Positions 22,205 through 34,319 are shown, counted from the stretch's first letter. The stretch is 64,000 bases of DNA from Cymbidium sinense (GCA_021442155.1 CM038221.1:43409648-43473647); one strand, 5' to 3'. Numbers and translations: made by a program. The notes: generated by a model from the sequence alone, not told the origin.

Positions 22205-22660
22205 GCAGACAACATGGAGATGTATTTTGATGGTGCTTCTTTCAAAAAAAGCACCACGATCTATTCTCTGAAAGCCAGGTAGGAATAGTTATTCTAACTC
22301 CAGACCGTGATGTGAGAGATTCTCATGCTATCTATCTAACCCCTGCACCAACAATGAAGCCGAGTATGAGGCTTTGATTATTGGTCTGGAGTTAGTCATC
22401 ACTATTAGTGTCAAGAGCATCAACATCTTTGGGGATTCTTAGTTGGTCATCAACCAGATTGTCAGGTCTTACAAGGTTCTCAAACCCAAGCTTCATCATT
22501 ACCACGAGTATACCATGAAGCATTTGTGATTCCCAAAGTCACCATCTACAAGGTTCCCCGAGAGAATGCATAGTAGATGCTTTGACAAACTTGCCACAAG
22601 GGCATGTCGGAAGATGAGTCCATTTCAATAAGGGTCCAAAATAGACAAGTCTTATCCCTT
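22205..22660 (+). pseudogene. Second (archaeal-type) RNase H relic of element Y
   Basis: A second RNase H domain lies between the first and integrase: MEMYFDGASF (catalytic Asp at 22229-22231), later AEYEALIIGLELV (Glu) and NIFGDS followed by a stop and LVINQIV (the Asp before Ser near 22434). This duplicate RNase H is the defining trait of the Tat lineage of plant Ty3/Gypsy elements. Reading needs several frame changes, so the domain is dead. Confidence 0.8.
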
Positions 22661-23911
22661 ATTGATGCTCATCGAGAGACTTTCTCTTGAAGGGGAGTCC
22701 ATTGCCAAAAGGATGAGGAGTTGGATTGGAGGCAACCGTTCATAGACTATTTGAACACTGCAAAACTACCTCAAAAGTCACAAGCCCATCAAGTGAAACA
22801 GAGAGCTCTCTTCTATGCTCTCGTTGATGGCACCCTATAATGACAATCCTTTGACCAGATGTGGTTACATTAGATAAACATGAAGCCCATGGCATTATAA
22901 CCGAGGTACATTCAGTCATGTGAGTACATCAATCGGTCAAGATGAAGATGAAGATCAAGCAACTTGGATACTATTGGCCTTCATGATTACAGCATGGATG
23001 TAGAGATGCCATCGCAGTGGTCCTCCACCAACCACCCAACATTCTACACCCTACCTTGGCTTCATGGCCATTTGAGTGTTGGGATAACATTGTGGGTCGA
23101 TCGATCCTTCTTCTTCCAAGGGTCATCTTCATTCTAGCTACCAGACTACTTTTCCAAGTGGGGAAAGCCATCCCACTCAAGAGAGGTCACTCAGTGCTTC
23201 TTTCAGAACCATATCGTATATAAGTTCGGGGTGCCTTGATGAATTATATCCGATAATGGTACTGCATTCAAAAGCATGAAGATCAACAACTTCGCCAGAA
23301 GACACGATATAGATTCGAGATACTTCACCATCTACTATCCTAGAGCAAATGGCTTAATAGAAGCATTCAACAAAACTTTCATCCGATACTAAAGAAGACT
23401 CTTGATGATAATAAACGATAGTGGCATGAGCAGTTGTTTGAAGCCTTGTGGGCCTACCGCACCACATACCAAACTTCGACTCAGTCTACTCTATTTTTCT
23501 TAGTGTATGGGTCTGAAGCCGTTCTACCTTTAGAATTTCAACTACCATCACTAAGGATAGCATTGGGTAGCAAGATCACTTCAGAGTAGAAAGCAAAGTT
23601 ATGGTTAGAAGAGCTCAAAGGTTTGGAAGAAAGTCACCTAGGGGCATGCGAAAACTTCGAGTTGTACAAGACCAAAATAATTCAAGCTCACAACAAGCTG
23701 GTCCACCCTAGGTTTTTCCAAGTAGAAGAACTTGTGTTAGTTCTAAGGAGACCAATTGTTGCCCATCGAAAGATGGGAGACAAGTTTGAACCCACTTGGG
23801 AAGGCCCTATGCTATAGAGAAGGCTACCAAGGAGGATCATATCACCATTGATTGTAAGGGAACACGATGCTTCCAATTAATGGGCTCTACCTAAAGAAAT
23901 ATTACCCATGA
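22661..23911 (+). pseudogene. Integrase relic of element Y
   Basis: Starts with a decayed zinc-binding region (QLGYYWPS near 22957). The catalytic core has WPFECWDNIVG (first Asp at 23083-23085), ISDNGTAFKS (second Asp at 23252-23254) and ANGLIEAFNKT (Glu at 23360-23362). The last two are 35 residues apart, the canonical D-35-E spacing. WHEQLFEALWAYRTTYQTST and YGSEAVLPLE follow, then a GPY/F-like module (KFEPTWEGPML) and the C-terminus at stop 23909-23911. Integrase inserts cDNA into the genome; the 5-bp target duplication around Y fits its action. Frameshifts and stops are spread through the domain, so it is inactive. Confidence 0.9.
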
Positions 23912-24300
23912 AATAAATCATGTTTGAAAATAATTATTAATAAAAAGAACAAAAAATTGATTCCATTCATCAAATCTTCTCTTCTTTCAAGCATTGTTTG
24001 TTTGTCGTGAATCGCCATGAGGGTAGGTGTAAGAGTCCCCAAACATCCTATCCCTCTTTCACATCACAAACACAACCTCTCTATTATTAGAATAGGTGAG
24101 AGAACCCAAGAGGCATCCTATTTTGATTAGCATAACTAAGTTAGAGAACCCAATGACATCCTTTATTAGTGGGAATCTCGGTTGCCATCCGGCACCATTT
24201 CATCAAACTCCGATGTTTAGGATGGGTATGAGAGAACCCAAGAGGCATCCTATTCCTTTTAACACATGCACCAAAACAAACACAAATCTTTTGTCTCAGG
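23912..24300 (+). repeat. 60-90-bp tandem repeat (GAGAGAACCCAAG) in Y
   Basis: Same repeat as in X and Z: units at about 24018, 24092, 24145 and 24228 carrying GAGAGAACCCAAGAGGCATC or a decayed form. It starts just after the integrase stop. Non-coding. Confidence 0.7.
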
Positions 24301-26400
24301 CTATTTTAATATGGGAGAAAGCCCCTGCGGCACTCACTCATTAGCTGTTTTAGGTTGGGTCTACATGCTACCTCACTAGTATGTCATCCAGTGGTCACTT
24401 GTTGGAGGATGTGAGTCCGTGCTTTCTTCCTAACTTGATCATTGCAAACCAATGAGCCTTTAGTATGGTAGTTTCTGCCTAGTAAGCTACCTCATGTTGA
24501 CTTTGCTTAAGAAGATGTGAGTCCCCGTGCTTTCTTCTTAAACTATTCATCATGCACTAACTAGGTTGAGTATATTTGAGGTTTATGATAAGTCCCCCAG
24601 AGGCTCCTTTCCTCTTGACTGTTGTACTTCGTTCAGTTACGTATTGCTTTTGTATTCCCGGTAGTTGCCCTAGGTGGGATGGCTTTTTGAGAACTATCCC
24701 AATCATTCTCTATAGGAGGATGTGAGTCCCGAGCTTTCTTCTAGGCGATTGTTGCAAACGGCGACACCTTAGGTTGGTTGATGTTATTATCTTGCGACTC
24801 ACGGTGAGTACACCACTCTTGGCAGATGTGAGTCCCCGTGCTTTCTCCTTGAGTTGGACACTGAATACCTATTTGATATATGACTAGCCATGTCATCTTC
24901 TCCAGGGTGTTGGATTAAGCCCTTTAGCGGCCTCATCCCCTGCGAGCATTCTATTTGGATCACCTCCTTTGCGACCCCATTTAGACACTACCCGGGTTAC
25001 TCTTGGATTGAACAGTCACCCTTTCCTAGTAGCCACCCCTATGGTTGGAGAATTTGTTCAGTGGATATGCAGATTCTTCCTTGGTTCAGTAAATCTGAGA
25101 TAGGTCTAGGATGATATAAGCTCCTTCTCAGTTTGATCCCTCACAAACCAACAGGGTCCATGATAAAATAAACAAAACAAAACAAACAAAATATTTGCTT
25201 GTGGATTAGGAATTCAAGCCCCCAAAGGGCCCCTTTTCCCAGCGGCATCCTATCTTTAGGGGCGGTGTAGAACTCCCTATAGGAATTTGACTACGAGTTA
25301 GATAAATCCATTTTCACTCCATAGTCCTTAGGTGGGTTCAATCTATTTTTTCCACAGTTACCCCGGCGGTCATTCCACTTTGGAAGATGTAAGACTATGA
25401 TGCATTCTTTCTAGCATGATTATCATGGCAGGAGCACAGGTGGGTTGATTTGTTGCCCAAAATGTCATCCTTGGTCTTTTGTAGTGGAAGATGTGAGTCC
25501 CCGCTTTCTTCCCTTAAATTGATCATTGCAAACCGAAAGGCACTCCTTTGGTGGGATAGTTCTCATCGTAGAAGCTACTCCCTTTGGTTTGAATTTGAGA
25601 GATAGGTCTAGGTGATATAAGCTCCTTCTCGGTTTGATCCATTGCAACTAATGGAATCCATCAAAATAAAACTAAAAATGAAATTAATCTTTGGCTATCC
25701 TTCAGTTGATTTAAGTCCCCCAGCGGCATTCACTCAATAGTCGACCTAGGTGGTCGATTTGTTACCCAAAGCAATCACCCCAGTGGTTCCTTATTTCTAG
25801 AAGATGTGAGTCCCGTGCTTTCTTCTTAAGACTTGACCATTGCAAACCAAAAGGCACCCCTTTGGTTGGATAGTCCTACCTTATGGTTGGTAGACTACTC
25901 CCTTTGGATTGGTAAATCTGAGTTAGGTCTAGGCCTCCATGGCCTACTCGGTTATTCGCATAAACCAATAGGATCCATTATAATCAAAACAATCTAAAAT
26001 GAAATCTACCTTTGACTATCTTTGAGTTGATTTAAGTCCCCCAGCATTCACTCAATAGTCAGCCTTAGGTTGGGTTCAATCTGTTGCCTTGCCAATAGAT
26101 TATCCCAACAACTGTTCCCTACTTTGGAGGATGTAAGTCTACTACGCTTTCTTCCAAGTACAACTGTTGTATACCGAAAGACATCCCTTTGGTTGGCTAG
26201 TCCTACTGTGTGTTTAGTAGACTACCCCTTTGGATTGATAAATCTGAGTTAAGTCTAGGCCTCCGTGGCTCCTACTCGGTGCGATCCATCACAAACCAAT
26301 AGGGTCCATCTCAAAATCCAAAATCTAAAATTTTGAAACAAACAAATCCAATGAAACAAAGAAATAAAAAATCAACAAATCTAAATCAAATATTTTGCTT
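24301..26400 (+). repeat. Tandem repeat array (about 315-bp unit) in the 3' region of Y
   Basis: The GATGTGAGTCCCCG/CTTTCTTC motif at about 24414, 24510, 24718, 24823, 25384, 25486, 25799 and 26118. The last spacings are 313 and 319 bp. Same layout as in X and Z, but with many 1-2-nt losses. Non-coding. Confidence 0.8.
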
Positions 26401-26865
26401 CTCCTTAGTGAGATGCAAATCCTTCTAGTTCCCCCAGCAGATCTAGAATTCTGATCCCTTAGTGGATTTCACAACCCCTCCCTTGTGGATGACTTGAACT
26501 TGCCTCCCTAGTAGAGAGTTCACTTGTCTAATCTCCGTGGAGTCAAAACAAAGACAAATTAAACAAACAACAAATTAAAATAAATTCAACCTCTTCCTCT
26601 CAAATCAAACCTCTCATCCCCTTGTGGATGACTTGAACCCACTTCCCTAGTGGAAGGTTCACCTACTCTATCCCTTAGTGGATTCCTCCCTTTCTCTTAT
26701 GTCTTGGACATAAGTAGAGCCACATTGCACTAAGCTCTGGATTCCTTCTACACCTTGGGTTAGGGGTAGATAGTTTCTATTAGTGCTTGTGATGTTGATC
26801 ATTTCGGTCAACACCAATACGTGCAGTGTTCCTTATCAGTCACACCACACATATTGGGCGCCCTT
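26401..26865 (+). other. 3' end of the Y internal region, before the 3' LTR
   Basis: Non-coding. Two copies of a segment with TTGTGGATGACTTGAAC, then CTAGT(A/G)GA and GTTCAC, lie at about 26482 and 26622. The reverse complement of 63774-64000 (element W) matches about 26640-26865, which confirms the LTR boundary. The sequence just before the LTR is ATTGGGCGCCCTT, with no polypurine run. Confidence 0.65.
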
Positions 26866-27839
26866 TGTTAACCTCATTTTAGGATGAGCTCTCAACCCCT
26901 CTATCTTAGACATAGGATTCCTCTTAGACATTAAAAGATCCTTAGTCTTAAGACACATCTAGTGATTAAGTGGACACTCAACCTAGCCCTAGAGACTTAG
27001 AAGGGTTAGCCATAATTGGGTCATGTCTTAGGGTGTTAGAAAAATTTTCCTACCCTTGCTTGAACCACTCCTCATCTTCCTTCCTTCAAGTCAAACTCTA
27101 AATCAATCTTATTTGATTTTCTCCAAACTCAAATCAATATCACATGATTGAAATCAAATTCAAAATTCAAGTTCCAAACTCCAAAATTTCATAAGTCCTT
27201 TAAAATTCCTTTTAAAGGACTTAGGCTAAATCATGATCAAATCAATTCAAATTCATGAGATTTTCTCATAATTCATTTATATTCTCATTTATATTCACAT
27301 ATATAAATGAAATATAAATTCAAATCAATCAAATCAAATTCAAAATTCAAGCTCCAAACTCTAAAATTTTCTAAGTCCTTTAAAATTCCTTTTAAAGACT
27401 TAGCCTAAATCATGATCAAATCACTTCAAATCCTTGAAATTTTCTCATGACCCATTTATATTCTCATTTATATTCACATATATAAATGAAATATAAATTC
27501 AAACAATCAAAACCACTCCCAAAAATCAAACTCAAATCCACTCAAAATCCAACCTAAGCCTTTCAAGTCAAAATCTTGAACTTAGCCAAATTAATTTCAA
27601 ATCAAGCCAAACTCTTGATTTTTCTTTATGATTCAATCAATCTTACAATCATGAATCCAAATATAAACACAAACTTCAATCACTTAATCAAAAATCAATT
27701 CAAAAATCAAACCCCAAATCCTTTCATATTCTTCCTTTGAATATGAAATTGTCAAATGAATCAAAACCCATTTGACTTCAAAAAACTTGCAAATGGATTT
27801 ATATTTCAATCATAAGTCCATATATAAGTTCAATCAAAC

Positions 27840-28890
27840 TCAAATCAAGCTTTGACCAAGCCATTTGACCCACTTAGGCTCACTTGACCCAAAGTGACCT
27901 AAAGTACCCTTATGAGCCAAATTCTAATCCTAACCAAATTGGATTGAATCAAACTCACCTATGCCTCTCATCATGATCAACAATCATCATGGGATGATCA
28001 ATTAACCAAATTGGGTCAAACCAAGTCAACACTTAGCCAAAATGAAACCTAACATAGCCAAAATTTACCATAAGCCAAATTAATTGAAACCATTGATCTA
28101 AGTTCATTCATGAACTATGTTTGAACTTGACCAAGTGAACATTTGAGCCTAACCTAGCCCAATTGGCCACTTGACCCAAGTTGACCCAACTTGACCTAAA
28201 AGTCAAAATGTATCAAAACTTGATCTAAGCCAAATTGATTGAAACCAATGGGACAAGTTCATTCCAAATCACTTGTTAAACAAAAATTGATTGGAAACAA
28301 AGATATCAATCCACTTCATATGACTAACTGAACCTAAACCTACCCATGACCTGGCTCAAATAGGTCAAATGGGTCAAATTAGTCAACTTGACCCATTTGA
28401 CCTAAATGAAGTCATATGAGCCAAATTCAAACCTAAACCAAATTGAATTAAACCAAAGCCATCAAAATATTTCAAATGGTCATATGAACTTCACCCAACC
28501 CTTGGTTTGACCCAATTTGACCAATTGGTCAACTTGACCCAAGTTGACCCATTTTGATCAAAATGGGTCAACATGAGCCAAACCATATCAAATGAACTCT
28601 AAATCCAATGAAACTTGGCCAAACCTATTTACTCAACATACCCAACATATCGAAATTCAAAAATCAGCCAAATGACCATTCTACCCCTAGACCATAGAAC
28701 AAATTTTGATCAAATCAATGGGGAATTTGGTCAAGTCCTCTTCCTATCTATTTGATACCTTCCTAATAGGTCAAGCAGACCCTATAGAGGGTGGTGCACC
28801 TAACCCAATGGGTTTGGGTCAGCCCAAATTGACCCAAGGCTAAGATCGACCACATGACTCAAATTGGCCATATGGAAAACTTCCCTCCAC
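27840..28890 (+). promoter_or_regulatory. TTGAC (W-box core) rich block of the Y LTR
   Basis: TTGAC and its complement GTCAA recur very densely; I count about 15 between 28120 and 28575 (ten TTGAC, five GTCAA), mostly as TTGACC. Equivalent blocks lie at 11200-11720, 34970-35780 and, reversed, 61620-62420. TTGAC is the core bound by plant WRKY factors. Whether it works here is unknown; the density could come from simple repeat expansion. Confidence 0.45.
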
Positions 28891-29438
28891 TCAATTTGAA
28901 GCACATGAGAGGTTACCACTCCACTCCCTAACCCAAACCGACCATGTGCCAACTTCTAATAGCTCAAACATCCCTCTCAATCTTGGCAATTGATCAAAAT
29001 GTCAAACAATGCTTCGGTCGTTGCCATAGGGGGAGATATACTCCCCTAATTCACTTCACACATCGATTGAGTGTTAGAGTCATAGGAAGCATTTGAGTGT
29101 TCTAGCTTCTAGAAGGGATTTGAATTTGGCATTTCTCAGTTTTCATCCTTTGAAAATAGGGGAGGTCCATTGAATCCTAAACTCCCTCTACACTCAATCT
29201 CCACCAAATTCACTTTGCATACTCCACCAGAGGATCAAGTCGAGCTTACCCAATATCTTTCCTAAGTTCCAAAGGCAAGAAGAGATCCAATTCCATCAAA
29301 ATTGCAAAGGAGCTAAGGAGGGGTTGGTCCATACAGCAATATACCCAACCTCAAGAGCTAATACTTTCACCACAGCTTCGTCTCAACCAGAAGAAGTTCA
29401 TCCAAGGGAATCGAGTGCCGGTGATCACCTCCGACGAG

Positions 29439-29440
29439 GT
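29439..29440 (+). promoter_or_regulatory. Candidate splice donor in the Y LTR
   Basis: CCGACGAG/GTATGG. The same place in Z reads CCGGCGAG/GTATGC (GT at 36600-36601) and in W, minus strand, CCTCAG/GTAGTG (GT at 60752-60751). The preceding GGTGAT(C/A) block is also conserved. The consensus suggests a leader exon inside the LTR, spliced to a downstream acceptor I could not locate. Confidence 0.4.
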
Positions 29441-29569
29441 ATGGCATTTTTCAATCACAAGACTTAAGGTGTGTTGGTCTTTTGTGAAAGAAATGTTAAT
29501 GACATGAAGTTTCAACCGTTGGATGTGATCTTCATTGCTTGATGATGGTGTGTGCAAGATTTTAGCCTA

Positions 29570-29681
29570 ATCCGAGCTCAATCGAGCTCGGATCTTGCTC
29601 TAGAACATGGACCTCCATGGTTCACAGAGCTTGGTAGGGGTGAATCTCTGGCCGTCCATCCAGCATTTTGGATGGACGGCC
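29570..29681 (+). promoter_or_regulatory. Paired GC-rich hairpins in the centre of the Y LTR
   Basis: First hairpin 29570-29593: ATCCGAGCTC, loop AATC, GAGCTCGGAT. Second, 29650-29681: GGCCGTCCATCCA, loop GCATTT, TGGATGGACGGCC (13 perfect pairs). They stand out in AT-rich DNA. Both positions are kept in Z (about 36730-36848) and W (about 60517-60620, reversed). A TATAAAA stretch (29760-29766) follows in Y but not in Z. Confidence 0.55.
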
Positions 29682-32614
29682 GAGATTAAACGCACATTTT
29701 AAATCCTATTTATCCTTTTAAAATCGAGGGTTAATTCTGCTCGATCATCGATCGAACGATATAAAATCGCTGTCACCGTCACCACGCATGCGATGTGATG
29801 TTTTGTGGTCATGCCGCTTATGGTGGAAAGCGACGACCACCGTGTCATGTGGATTAAGGGATTTAATTAAGTTTTAAATAATTCTAATTAATCCTCTAAG
29901 CTTTAAAAATTCATATCTATTTAACAAAAAATCAAAAAAAATATGAGGTAAATTGCCACTGAAAGATAATTCAATCTAGAATATTCTAAAATTAATTTTA
30001 ATGGATTTTGAATTGTATCTTTCTCTGATTTTGCCTTTTATTGGAAATTTAGTTTGCTAATTACTCTAATTAATCCACTGTTTAATCTCAAACTTCTTGG
30101 GTATATTTTAGGGGATGACTTCTGCCTCCCCTAATTTTCTTGGGATTTATTGGTGGCTTAATTGGGTAATTTCTAATTCATTTCTTAATTATCCCTTTTT
30201 ATAATGAAGGATAATTAAGGGTTTGATTAGTGTTTTAATATCTTATCGAAGTTGATTAAGGCTTGATCCAGTGAATAGGAAGTTCAGGGAATAATTTTGG
30301 GATATTTTCCCTAAGTTATTCCCTAAACCCCCTTTTCCTTCTTAATCCTCTTTTAATTAAGGGCTAATTCATTAATTACCCTACTAATTAATTTCTTAAA
30401 ATTTCTAAAACTTTTCAGAACTTAATTAATCTACATTGGGTAGATGCTTAGGTGTTCAAGAGCTTAAGTTTAATTAAGGAAATCAAAACTCAACTCATAT
30501 ATGTGAGGGGTGTTTTTAAAATTACTTAAGTTTAACCCCTTTGCTTAATTAACCATTAATCATGAGTCAAATTGCATTAGGCCCTTTTCTTCCTAGATGC
30601 ATTGCAAATTTAAATTTCTTGTGAGATTTTATGTCATCTCATTGGTTCATAATTAATTGGTTAATTATGCTAAGGTGGTGTAGGTAAGGGTTAATTAACA
30701 TGTTTAATTCATACCTTAACCTAATCAAGATCTAAAATGAATCTAATCATCTAAAATTAAACAAAAATGTCAAACACATGTGAGAATGGGATAGGAATAA
30801 CAAACTCAACTCACATTTTTAAAATTCAATCAAATTCTAAATCAAACAAAAATCATATTAAATAAACTTTGATTTACTTTAAACTTTCTTATTTCATAAG
30901 ATTGTCTTTAGGATTTAATTAAAGTGAATGTGTTTACATGCTTTCATTGCTTTAGTTCTTCCCCCAACATGCTAAATATGTGTGTCATATGATTTCATGC
31001 ATCCATGCTTTTCAAAAATCAAATTTAAAATGAAAATATTTCCTTTATGTAAAATTGCATGTTTTGGCTAAAGTAGAAATATGCTTATTATCACTATTAA
31101 ATCTAAATTATTTTCAAAATATATAAATCAATTATCAAAACTAAAAGTGTTCTATTTATATTTTACCTATAAGCTTGCATGTGAATAAAATATAAAGGTG
31201 TACTTAGTGTAGGTTCTTCTTATCTTCTATTTTAGTATAGTTTTGAATAGGATTTGGCAAGGTGTATGGTTCATTTGAAAAGAACTTAACACTTGCCTAA
31301 TTCTATATCCTATTCATTCCTATACTATCATTTAAGAAGGATACCTATGCTTGCACATATAAATTGTATAAACAAAATAAATCAACTAATACAAATTTTT
31401 GCATTCCTTCTTTTTCATTCATTTATTTTGTACACATGTTTATATTTAAGGAAAGTGGTATATTAGTTTGACAATCCCGAGGTTGCAAGGCTTTAAGTAG
31501 CCCTAAGTAGGTCTTATACCTTACACCTCTGGTTAACAATGACGTCGTACTCACTTATGCCTTTCATACATACATATGTGCATGTGAAAATTGGATAAGA
31601 AATCTCTCATGCATCATAAACTTTCAAATTTCCTTAAATGAATTGCTTAGCATGCATCATAAAGTGTGTTAAACATTCTCATTTGTGTGTATAGATATGC
31701 TTAGGACTCATTCATATGCATGTTATACATGTTGGGAAAGAAATAAAGTAATGCGTGTTTTGTGAATTTTACTTCACTTTACTTAATCTTAAAATACCTT
31801 TCTTTTGAATAGGTTTGTTTATAGTTCATCTAAACTTAGGATTAATTAAAACACATAATAAAACATTCACTAAATAAAACTAAAACATGAATCCACTTTA
31901 GAAATTACTTAGGTTAGAGAAGGAAAGAGAAGTTTTATTCTCTTTCCCTCTCTTTATAACATAGTAATTAATTATAGGATTTATTTGAACCTAACCAAAA
32001 CATAAAATAAAATCAACCCAAAATAACTAAATCACTTAAATGAAACCCTCCTCTAAGTTGAACACGCTTCACACTTAGAAAATTCTAACTTAAAGTCATA
32101 GCTAAGCATACCACACAAACCTCCAAAACACACACATTAGGCTAAGTCACCATTTCTAGCTTTAGGTTAGGGCGGTGCATGGTTTGATGTTTGCTTTTAT
32201 TTTGTGATATATGTTTTAGATTGGATGTTAGGATGTATGTGCGTAAAATGAATGGTAGAGCGATCTTAGTCTAACCATCATTTTCTGCATGGGATTGTGC
32301 TTAAGGGGTGCTGTAATAAATAAAAATATAAATACTTTTGATGCGGTGTGCTTATACCCTAAGCATAATCCACAGTGGACTTAGTCACCCATGCATGGGG
32401 TGATAAGTCCAATATACATGCTTGGAATTTGTGTGGTTTGATTATCTAACCTTTGTTGGTGTGTTAGCTAGATTTACCTTTCATTTTCATGTAATTTTTT
32501 GCAATTAGGATTTTGAAATGATTATTATGGGGACTAGGATGAACATTGGTCAAAAGATCTTATCTTATGCACCATGTGAAGCCTTTGAAGCATCCACCTT
32601 CCAACCATCCAAAA

Positions 32615-32672
32615 GAAGGAACCAAAGAAGAAGAAAGAAGAAAAGAAGAAGAAAGAAGAAGAGAAGAATGAA
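32615..32672 (+). repeat. GAA-rich microsatellite in the Y LTR
   Basis: AGAAGAAGAAAG-type run in the same LTR position as 640-735 and 39862-39912. Confidence 0.8.
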
Positions 32673-34314
32673 GAAACAAAGCTTGAAGACCCCCATAATA
32701 ATGAATTCCTTGCTTAATTGTATTTAATTCATTTGTAATCCGGGTTGTATAAAGGTAGAGCTCGTCTACCCAATTTATTTTCTGGTTTGTATGGTGGTAC
32801 CTAACCACAATGACCTCTTATCCTTTTGCGATTAGCTTTGTAAATTGATTGATGATTTGTTTAACTTGTGCATTAAGTGACATCATTTTTCTAGTTTCTT
32901 CCTTGCTTTATGTATGACCTAGATGATGATTAGGCTCTTAGAAAAAAATAAATCTTTTACCAAATCTAACAACTCAAAACTAAAAATAAAGAACTCAGAA
33001 CCTCACCTAAAGCTTAGGCTAAAATTAAGATAACTGGATGAGTACTTCTTTTATAACATCATGCACAAATGCATATTATTTTCACTCTTGATTGGAGGGC
33101 TCCCACTTTTGCTAGAGAAACTTGGCTTGACTGAGAGAGCCATGGTGGAAACACACCTCCTCCCTTCTCACCGATTTTGGCCAATAATCTCATTTCTCAT
33201 GCATTATGCATATGAATCCTATTAGCCTGAGTCAAAATAATAGTCTAAAAATAAAAATAAAATGAAATCTAAATTTCATTAGATTTAGGTCATTTGAAGT
33301 ATGTCCTTACATGATCTAGTCTCTTTAGGGAGTGAGTTTAAGGACTTAGTCTCTTTCTAAATAAATAACAGCCTAGCTATCTTGTATAAAGCATAAAACT
33401 TGCCTACATATATTTAAAATCGTAGGAGGAGTTAGTTGGGCCACCCCCAGGCGGTTGTAAGTCCAAACAGTTGGGTGGTTTGTCCTCTCTTGTGGAGGCA
33501 AATCAAATACCTAGTTTTGCCTTAGATTTAGGTTGTGCTTTTGGCCATCGTCAAAACTCCCTAGACTTAGGTTCTGAGGTTACTTCTCCCCTTTGTGGGC
33601 TATAAGTTTAAATCCTCACCTCTTAGGCATTTCCATAATCTTGTGTTGTGAAATCATAAGCCCTAAATTTCTAATGAAAAATTCAACTCAAACAAATGAA
33701 ATCAATTTCAAAAATGTAAAGCTCAATCATAGGATAGTTTGAGATGCTCGCTAAGTTTCCTAGCATCGTGAGCATCTCTTACTTATCTCCATTTGGCTTC
33801 GATAATAAATATCTCTTTGATCAATCACATTTTATTTTCAAAAGAGCTAATCGATTGATAGTCCTACCCTTTGAAATCTTTAGAAGACAACAATCATTTA
33901 CCTCAATCGAGTTTTCTTAAGAAATCCTCATTCCTTGGGATGTAATTAACTATGAGGGCCTTTGTAGGGCACTTCTAACCATTTTAAAATAAACTCTACT
34001 TTATTTTTTCCATGTAAAGTAGGGTAAGAATCTCTAGTACACCTCGAAGAGCCAACGTCCTTAGGTGTCCTTATTTTGGTGATTAGGTCCATTGTAGGGT
34101 GGTGACTTCTATCTTTCGAGATAGTACACCTCTCCTCAATGTCATACCCGATCACCTTAATAAGTACATCTGTGGATCCGCGTAGCGTCCGACCAAGTCA
34201 ATTTTATATTCCCCTGTGTTCTTCTCATTCATTTATTCTTTCTTGCCACCTTAGAAAGGAAAGGAGGAATATGACGATGGGAGAGACCCGAGAATGTTAA
34301 AAATTTCTACCACA

Positions 34315-34319
34315 AAGAT
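34315..34319 (+). other. Right target site duplication of element Y
   Basis: AAGAT directly after the 3' LTR end. It pairs with AATAT at 10169-10173 with one change. The bases after it (AAATTCAA) continue the interrupted Z LTR. Confidence 0.75.

Larger units (their letters stand above)
10174..34314 (+). mobile_element. Element Y: 24.1-kb Tat/Ogre-like Ty3/Gypsy retrotransposon
   Basis: Complete end to end: 5' LTR 10174-13004, primer site 13013-13030, leader hairpin array 13440-15427, gag relic, protease, RT, RNase H, second RNase H, integrase (to 23911), 3' tandem repeats, 3' LTR 26866-34314. The RT-RH-aRH-INT order with a second, archaeal-type RNase H is diagnostic of the Tat lineage; the great length, long leader and tRNA-Arg primer are Ogre-like. 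Every reading frame is broken, so Y is now dead. The two LTRs differ by roughly 5% by eye in their first 240 bp, suggesting a moderately old insertion. No polypurine tract is recognisable before the 3' LTR. Confidence 0.85.
26866..34314 (+). repeat. 3' LTR of element Y, about 7.45 kb
   Basis: From TGTTAACC (26866) to CCACA (34314). Sections in order: AT-rich start with two 192-bp units (about 27265-27500); TTGACC/GGTCAA-rich block (27840-28890); less AT-rich block with hairpins and a splice-donor candidate (28990-29830); AT-rich block with CTTAATTAA-like runs (29840-31440); conserved block around 31440-31560; GAA microsatellite (32615-32672); terminal part shared with the 5' LTR (33038-34314). 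No ORF has coding support; the Lys/Arg-rich ORF at 32518-32727 comes from the GAA run. Very long compared with most plant LTRs, but in line with the largest Ogre-type elements. Confidence 0.8.

Noticed and set aside
32518..32727. Lys/Arg-rich small ORF
   Set aside because: It translates the GAA microsatellite of the LTR, and the frame is not kept in X or Z.
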